DNA of 64,000 nucleotides from contig NZ_SJOF01000009.1 of the NCBI RefSeq assembly GCF_004331255.1, positions 102,269 to 166,268 of the forward strand. Reading direction: 5' to 3'. Below, in pieces: positions 58,631-64,000 of the stretch. The notes beneath the pieces are model-generated. The model ran no database searches. It was not told where the DNA came from and was given only the letters and a program-made list of their open reading frames with translations. The position numbers and the translations under genes were made by a program. This DNA is from Acinetobacter sp. ANC 4173. Its GTDB lineage: Bacteria > Pseudomonadota > Gammaproteobacteria > Pseudomonadales > Moraxellaceae. Position 1 is the stretch's first letter, and the number at the start of each line of letters is the position of its first letter.

Positions 58631-59052
58631 TCTCATAACTAAAAAATCCCCTATCACCATCAAGTCCTCATCACCAATCTCATTTGTAGCTTTGGGTGTC
58701 GTATTTACATATATACTTTCTCCCCGATGTGTAGGAATAATATATTGCTCAGCATTTTCAAAATCTGCTTTTCAGTATTAATTCCAATTACCATCCCCTT
58801 CTAACTATCTCCATAATGTGACCACGTAAAAGGATTTAGTGGTACACGAGTAAGCGGAAGAACGACATATTTTCTTAATAGGCGATTACAACATGCTCTA
58901 AAATGAACAGTTTTAGAAATCTCACTTTCTGTTAGACCTAATGCAGTAGCCTCAAATGGATCATTAAAATTCTATAAATGGGAAAAGCTTAAAACACCTG
59001 TTTTAAGAATCTTTAAACCCGCTTCAAAACTGACATATTTATATAAAATCAT
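58631..59052 (-). pseudogene. DUF2971 protein, disrupted
   Basis: From the ATG at 59052 the frame gives MILYKYVSFEAGLKILKTGV and LSFSHL, a stop, then NFNDPFEATALGLTESEIS and further on FTWSHYGDS, a stop, KGMVIGINTEK. A frameshift leads to ADFENAEQYIIPTHRGESIYV. This is the DUF2971 pattern (LYKY, F..P..FNDPFE, W.HYG..HKG). Two nonsense codons and one frameshift are visible and the reading runs straight into the IS5-type remnant at 58630, which may have ended the gene. Confidence 0.75.
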
Positions 59053-59160
59053 TGTTCTTATCCAAATACAAAAACCTGCCAAAGCAGGTATTTATTTTAT
59101 ATAAATGATACAAATCATAAACTTAGTCTTATATTTATCTACGTTCTAAATTTAGGGCAT

Positions 59161-59192
59161 AAAAAAGAGGAAAGCACTGCTTTCCTCTTTTT
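59161..59192 (-). terminator. ilvC terminator
   Basis: GAGGAAAGC / GCTTTCCTC around ACT with A-run and T-run, just past ilvC. Confidence 0.9.
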
Positions 59193-59207
59193 GTAAAGTA
59201 TAGAACC

Positions 59208-60263
<1,056 letters not shown>

Positions 60264-60329
60264 TCAAATGGTTATTTTCTGATGAAATCCTCCTCTTTTC
60301 TCAAAAGGAGGTTGAATCCTGTTAAATCA

Positions 60330-60821
60330 TTAAATGGTTAAAACTTTTTCGCCGCGCGCGATGCCTGAAACACCAGAGCGTACAACTTCAAGAATGGTAT
60401 TCTCTGCTAGAGCATCAATAAAACCATCAATTTTTTCAGTCGTACCCGCGATTTGAATGGTATAGGTCGTTGGGGTGACATCAACAATTTGCGCACGGAA
60501 AATGTCCGCAGTTCGTTTGATTTCAGCACGTGCCGAACCGAGTGATTTGACTTTAATCAACATCAATTCGCGCTCAATGTGCGCACCTTCAGACAAATCA
60601 ACCACTTTCACCACTTCAACCAATTTATTAAGTTGTTTGGTGATTTGTTCAATTTTATGGTCATCACCATAAGTCGTTAATGTCAAACGAGATAAGGTTG
60701 GGTCTTCAGTTGGTGCAACGTTTAAGGTCTCAATGTTGTAATTACGTTGAGAAAATAAACCCACCAAACGAGAAAGCGCACCAGCTTCGTTTTCTACAAG
60801 GACAGAGATAATATGTCTCAT
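60330..60821 (-). CDS. ilvH: Acetolactate synthase small subunit
   Basis: 163 residues. N-terminal ACT domain ([47 protein letters not shown]) that binds valine, then the C-terminal regulatory domain ([55 protein letters not shown]). It gives feedback control of the large subunit. The ATG overlaps the ilvI stop by four bases. Confidence 0.97.
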   Translation of the reverse strand: MRHIISVLVENEAGALSRLVGLFSQRNYNIETLNVAPTEDPTLSRLTLTTYGDDHKIEQITKQLNKLVEVVKVVDLSEGAHIERELMLIKVKSLGSARAEIKRTADIFRAQIVDVTPTTYTIQIAGTTEKIDGFIDALAENTILEVVRSGVSGIARGEKVLTI

Positions 60822-62545
60822 GACGTGCGCTCCCCTTTACCTAACCACATATCTTTCATCGACTGACCCGCGATCAGCATTGGATAAACATGCTCGGTAC
60901 GGTCAACCATGACATTAATAAATACGCATTTATCGTTAATCGCCATTGCTTCAGCAAGCTTTGACTCTAACTCATCAGCATGGTCAATTTGGATACCAAC
61001 GTGACCATACGCTTCCATCAGTTTGGCAAAGTCAGGCAATGACTCTACATAAGAACTTGAGTGACGTCCTTCATAGTTCATGTCTTGCCATTGTTTTACC
61101 ATACCCAAAGCACGGTTATTCAAGCAGAGAATTTTTACATTTAAGCCATATTGCTTACAGGTAGAAAGTTCTTGAATACACATCTGAATTGATGCTTCAC
61201 CGGTAATACACACCACTTGCTGGTCTGGGAATGCAAGCTTCGCTGCCATTGCATAGGGTAAGCCTACACCCATGGTGCCTAAACCACCCGAATTGATCCA
61301 TTGACGTGGACGGGTGTATTTATAATAAAGCGCACCAAACATCTGATGCTGACCAACGTCTGAAGTGATAATTGCCTGACTATTGGTAATTTTATCTAAC
61401 GCTTCAACCACTTGTTGTGGCTTCATTGAACCATCAGTCGGTTTGTCGTAATTCAAACCATGTACTTTGCGCCACTCATTGATTTGCGACCACCAAGCTG
61501 CAATTGCTTCTGGGTTTGGCTTAGACACATTCATTTGTTTAAGCTGTGCCAACATTTCCTGAAGGACTGGCTCTACCGCACCAACAATTGGAATGTGCGC
61601 AATAATGGTTTTTGAAATTGTCGCTGGGTCGATATCAATATGAATGACTTTGGCATTTGGACAGAATTTTGCAGGATTATTGGTTACACGGTCATCAAAG
61701 CGCGCACCAACACACAAAATCACATCCGCATTGTGCATGGTCATATTGGCTTCATAGGTACCATGCATGCCCAACATACCGATGAACTGCTCATCATTGC
61801 CAGGGAAAGCACCTAAGCCCATTAAAGTATTGGTCACTGGATAGCCCAGTAAATGCGCCAATTCAGTTAATAAAGCTGATGCATTACCTTGAACAACACC
61901 ACCCCCTGTATAAATGACAGGACGTTTCGCATTAATCAGTTCATCAATCGCTTTACGAATTTGACCTGAGTGACCACGATGCGGTGGTTGATAAGAACGC
62001 ATCTTCACTTTTTCTGGGTATTCGTAAGCAAATTTATCAGTTGGATTAGTTGCATCCTTCGGAATATCGATCACAACAGGGCCTGGACGACCAGAAGCTG
62101 CGATATAGAATGCTTTTTTGATAATTGCGGGAATTTCACTCGCATGACGCACTTGGAAACTGTGTTTCACGATTGGACGTGAAATACCGACCATGTCTGT
62201 TTCTTGGAATGCATCTTCCCCAATTAAATGCGAAGCCACCTGACCAGACAAAATCACCATTGGGATTGAGTCCATATAAGCAGTTGCAATTGGAGTAACG
62301 GTATTGGTTGCACCTGGACCAGAAGTGACCAGCACTACACCAGTTTTACCCGTAACGCGCGAATAGGCATCTGCCATATGACCAGCAGCTTGCTCATGGC
62401 GTACGAGATAATGATTAATTTTGTCTTGTTGAAAAAGCGCATCGTAAATGTGTAAAACTGCGCCGCCTGGGTATCCAAAAACATGTTCAACGCCTTCGTC
62501 CGCTAATGCGCGAACAAGCATTTCACCACCAGATAAAAGTTCCAA
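60818..62545 (-). CDS. ilvI: Acetolactate synthase large subunit
   Basis: 575 residues. Thiamine-diphosphate enzyme: the catalytic glutamate lies in [24 protein letters not shown]/central domain in the middle, and the ThDP-Mg motif at [17 protein letters not shown]...LNN (GEA in place of the usual GDG, a conservative change). It makes acetolactate or acetohydroxybutyrate, the first common step of branched-chain synthesis. It heads ilvI-ilvH-ilvC. The leader in front of it holds a likely attenuator. Confidence 0.97.
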   Translation of the reverse strand: MELLSGGEMLVRALADEGVEHVFGYPGGAVLHIYDALFQQDKINHYLVRHEQAAGHMADAYSRVTGKTGVVLVTSGPGATNTVTPIATAYMDSIPMVILSGQVASHLIGEDAFQETDMVGISRPIVKHSFQVRHASEIPAIIKKAFYIAASGRPGPVVIDIPKDATNPTDKFAYEYPEKVKMRSYQPPHRGHSGQIRKAIDELINAKRPVIYTGGGVVQGNASALLTELAHLLGYPVTNTLMGLGAFPGNDEQFIGMLGMHGTYEANMTMHNADVILCVGARFDDRVTNNPAKFCPNAKVIHIDIDPATISKTIIAHIPIVGAVEPVLQEMLAQLKQMNVSKPNPEAIAAWWSQINEWRKVHGLNYDKPTDGSMKPQQVVEALDKITNSQAIITSDVGQHQMFGALYYKYTRPRQWINSGGLGTMGVGLPYAMAAKLAFPDQQVVCITGEASIQMCIQELSTCKQYGLNVKILCLNNRALGMVKQWQDMNYEGRHSSSYVESLPDFAKLMEAYGHVGIQIDHADELESKLAEAMAINDKCVFINVMVDRTEHVYPMLIAGQSMKDMWLGKGERTS

Positions 62546-62658
62546 CGTGATTCACCCTAATCTTTTATCACCACTTGATGGGAGACATCAGCAGTGTTCA
62601 TTCATTAATTGTCTGCACTGTTATAGCACACATATTTCATAGTTTTCATGGCAATAGG

Positions 62659-62699
62659 AAAAAAATCCGATCCGTTTGCTGTTTGAGCAATATGGGATC
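62659..62699 (-). terminator. Leader terminator upstream of ilvI (probable attenuator)
   Basis: Read on the minus strand: GATCC (62699-62695), CATA, TTGCT, CAAAC, AGCAA, AC, GGATC (62673-62669), GGA, then seven T's (62665-62659). This forms a two-part stem followed by a U-run, 114 bp before the ilvI start and 26 bp after a short ORF. It suits control of branched-chain genes by transcription attenuation. Confidence 0.55.
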
Positions 62700-62725
62700 T
62701 AAAACATGTTGGGATAAACATATTT

Positions 62726-62830
62726 TTATTTGCTTTGTTCACCATCTCGGCTAGAGATGACGCCCATTGCATGACGTAACACTTCTTCGAAGGGTGATCG
62801 AGAGAAGGCACATAAAACTAAAGACAGCAT
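62726..62830 (-). CDS. Short ORF in the ilvI leader (34 residues)
   Basis: ATG (62830) to TAA (62726-62728). The peptide begins MLSLVLCAFSRSPFEEVLRH and continues AMGVISSRDGEQSK. Four Leu, three Val and one Ile occur, with L/V crowded at residues 2-6, though not a run of Ile/Val/Leu codons as in the classic enteric ilv leaders. An internal ATG would give a 13-residue peptide. A short hairpin CATCTC/GAGATG (62743-62759) lies inside it. Its place directly before the leader terminator suggests a leader peptide; real translation is unproven. A TTGACA box at 62857-62852 is a possible -35. Confidence 0.4.
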   Translation of the reverse strand: MLSLVLCAFSRSPFEEVLRHAMGVISSRDGEQSK

Positions 62831-63171
62831 TTTTCTTGTTTAATCCCGTATTGTCAAGTTGAAAAATCAGCTTTTTTTTGATTATTTACAGACCGTTTGT
62901 TTTTTAAACAAAATGTGTGTTTTTGCGCACTCAATCAAGCATTCAATCAATTATGTAGAATCTTCACTAAATTCTATCTATCTCTATAATTTTTCGACAT
63001 TAAGTGTGTATATTTTTAAACGCTTAAACACTAGAATTACTTGTTCAACTGGAAAATCCACCTATACTATTTTGCATACGTCATATTCTGTTCTGGAATC
63101 TATAAATTTACTTTTACGACGACTTTACAGACAAAACATCTTCACAGAGAAATAAAACAGGACAAAATCTT
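62831..63171. promoter_or_regulatory. Divergent promoter region, ilvI and DUF4124 gene
   Basis: About 340 bp, AT-rich, no convincing coding frame. It should contain the ilv promoter leftwards (TTGACA at 62857-62852, minus strand) and that of the DUF4124 gene rightwards. Confidence 0.4.
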
Positions 63172-63534
63172 ATGTCACTTCCATTGCATTTGATCAGTAG
63201 TGTAGCGCTCACTTGTGCCTTGTTATCTTCTAGTGCATCAGTTTCGGCTAAAGATTATTACAAATGGGTCGATGCGAATGGCTCAACGCATTACACCACT
63301 ACACCCCCACCGAAAAGTGCACAAAAAAAAGGGAAAATTCAAACTTATGGTTGGGCAAATTCATCATCATCTCAACCAACAACTGAAGCTGCCCCAATAG
63401 CAAAAGAAGCAGCTAAAGCCGCTCAACAAGCTATAGAGGAAAAAGCCAACCCGACAGCCGTAACCACTCTACCGATTCCGTCCGCAGCTGCTACTCTAAC
63501 ACCACCACCGATGACGCCTGAACCGAATAAATGA
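63172..63534 (+). CDS. DUF4124 domain secreted protein
   Basis: 120 residues. Sec signal (cleavage about residue 26, ASVSAKD), then the DUF4124 core YYKWVDANGSTHYTTTPPPKSA (29-50), followed by a low-complexity tail rich in Ala, Pro, Thr and Gln. DUF4124 proteins are small periplasmic or surface proteins of unknown role. ACAGGAC lies upstream of the ATG. It is divergent from the ilv operon. Confidence 0.88.
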   Translation: MSLPLHLISSVALTCALLSSSASVSAKDYYKWVDANGSTHYTTTPPPKSAQKKGKIQTYGWANSSSSQPTTEAAPIAKEAAKAAQQAIEEKANPTAVTTLPIPSAAATLTPPPMTPEPNK

Positions 63535-63577
63535 ACCCATTAAAAACGACTCATTAGCTTTTTTTCTGAACTTTAAA

Positions 63578-63621
63578 TGAGCGAATCAGGTGATAACTTT
63601 AGTCATCATCTGATTCGCTCA
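63578..63621. terminator. Large palindrome, possible bidirectional terminator
   Basis: TGAGCGAATCAG (63578-63589) and CTGATTCGCTCA (63610-63621) are perfect 12-bp inverted repeats, with TGA/TCA extending the stem inside. It lies 44 bp after the DUF4124 gene. No long T-run follows, so termination is likely but not certain. Confidence 0.5.
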
Positions 63622-63938
63622 AGCATTTATTCAATAGAATGATTGCCGTACACGTACAAAAAATAATGTATGAATACAAAAAGGAAAAACTAACAGATCT
63701 ATAACAGCGATAGATTCGGTGCCCGCCCCCAAACAAGGTTAAAGGCCTAGATTGAATCAGCCAATTCATAAAAGAAAGAGAAATTAGCCAATTCAAAAAA
63801 CTCATCCTATTAAATAGATATTTGAGAAATTTTGGTTGTGCATATTGCAAGATAAAACCCCATCTAAAAACTGACATTGCACCCAGTTTTGCGCTATGCT
63901 GTGCAGCAAACTTTTAACCGTTGTTCCTAAATACGTTT
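63622..63938. other. Gap before leuS
   Basis: About 320 bp. A minus-strand frame (63599-63877) gives a hydrophobic but unfamiliar protein that ends inside the palindrome and has no good ribosome site; I do not accept it as a gene. The right part should hold the leuS promoter. Confidence 0.45.
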
Positions 63939-64000
63939 ATGACTACTCATATTGACCCTGAATATCAAGCTAGTGCGATTGAACCCTCTGTCCAACAAGA
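63939..64000 (+). CDS. leuS: Leucyl-tRNA synthetase, N-terminal fragment (cut by window edge)
   Basis: Only about 20 codons are visible: MTTHIDPEYQASAIEPSVQQ. This matches the N-terminus of Acinetobacter LeuS (HIDPEYQ...IE..VQQ.W), the class I synthetase that charges tRNA-Leu. No catalytic motif is in view, so the call rests on this short match and on the frame running open to the window end. Confidence 0.7.
   Translation, partial: MTTHIDPEYQASAIEPSVQQ

Noticed and set aside
62605..62811. 68-residue minus-strand ORF in the ilvI leader
   Set aside because: Starts at a non-ATG site and runs through the leader terminator; the shorter ORF in another frame fits the attenuator layout better.
62859..63155. 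98-residue plus-strand ORF in the ilv/DUF4124 gap
   Set aside because: AT-rich, low-complexity, overlaps the divergent promoter region; not protein-like.
63599..63877. 92-residue hydrophobic minus-strand ORF before leuS
   Set aside because: No ribosome site, odd composition, ends inside the palindrome, no family resemblance.

Overview
The window is a 64 kb piece of an Acinetobacter-type gammaproteobacterial chromosome (Moraxellaceae). This rests on the AT-rich base composition, the DUF4124 gene lying between an ilvI-ilvH-ilvC operon and leuS, the hisS-ispG-rodZ-pilW-rlmN-ndk string, an archaic Csu-like chaperone-usher operon, and protein sequences that read as Acinetobacter throughout. Species cannot be fixed from sequence alone. 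I see no prophage, CRISPR array, intact insertion sequence or rRNA operon; most of the window is core housekeeping DNA.

Layout. 1-2702: the end of an EamA transporter, then soxR divergent from a RidA-like gene and an MFS efflux gene, with a textbook SoxR promoter between them. 2764-8330: a HEPN-like protein, dusA, a LysR regulator with a tiny divergent membrane ORF, tcdA and a secreted protein. 8422-17085: acnA, a tatD-like nuclease followed by two related lipoproteins, prfC, an Lrp regulator and a YitT membrane protein. 17971-25925: a tyrosine catabolic island (hpd, IclR regulator, VOC enzyme, maiA, fahA, aroP, tyrB). It has no recognisable hmgA (homogentisate dioxygenase), and the VOC enzyme occupies the place where that step would be expected. 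26037-30065: a LysR regulator, an organic-anion MFS permease and both subunits of L(+)-tartrate dehydratase. 30066-32600: an eroded stretch with two pseudogenes, a Cys-rich membrane protein with a WYL-like domain, a small ORF and tRNA-Leu(CAA).

32765-41238 holds the queA / tgt-yajC-secD-secF block, split by a DUF3137-LemA pair and a diguanylate cyclase. 41287-51652 runs mainly on the minus strand: an Sfp-type PPTase, der-bamB-yfgM-hisS-ispG-rodZ-pilW-rlmN, ndk and iscX, covering ribosome assembly, outer-membrane assembly, isoprenoid synthesis, cell shape and pili. 51733-53596 is a PAP2 phosphatase with a GT4 glycosyltransferase. 53749-57791 is a four-gene, very AT-rich chaperone-usher pilus operon. 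Upstream of it lie an internally deleted IS5-family element and a DUF2971 pseudogene. 59208-62545 is ilvI-ilvH-ilvC, preceded by a terminator and a short ORF that look like an attenuator. The window ends with a DUF4124 protein and the first codons of leuS.

Main points for a second look: the missing homogentisate dioxygenase and the VOC candidate for that step; an AT-rich inverted-repeat motif shared by the hpd and fahA/aroP promoters; the Cys-rich WYL-like membrane protein; the reduced pilus operon with a His/Cys-rich pilin; the probable ilv attenuator; and several clearly readable pseudogenes (DUF2939, DUF2971, an IS5-family remnant).
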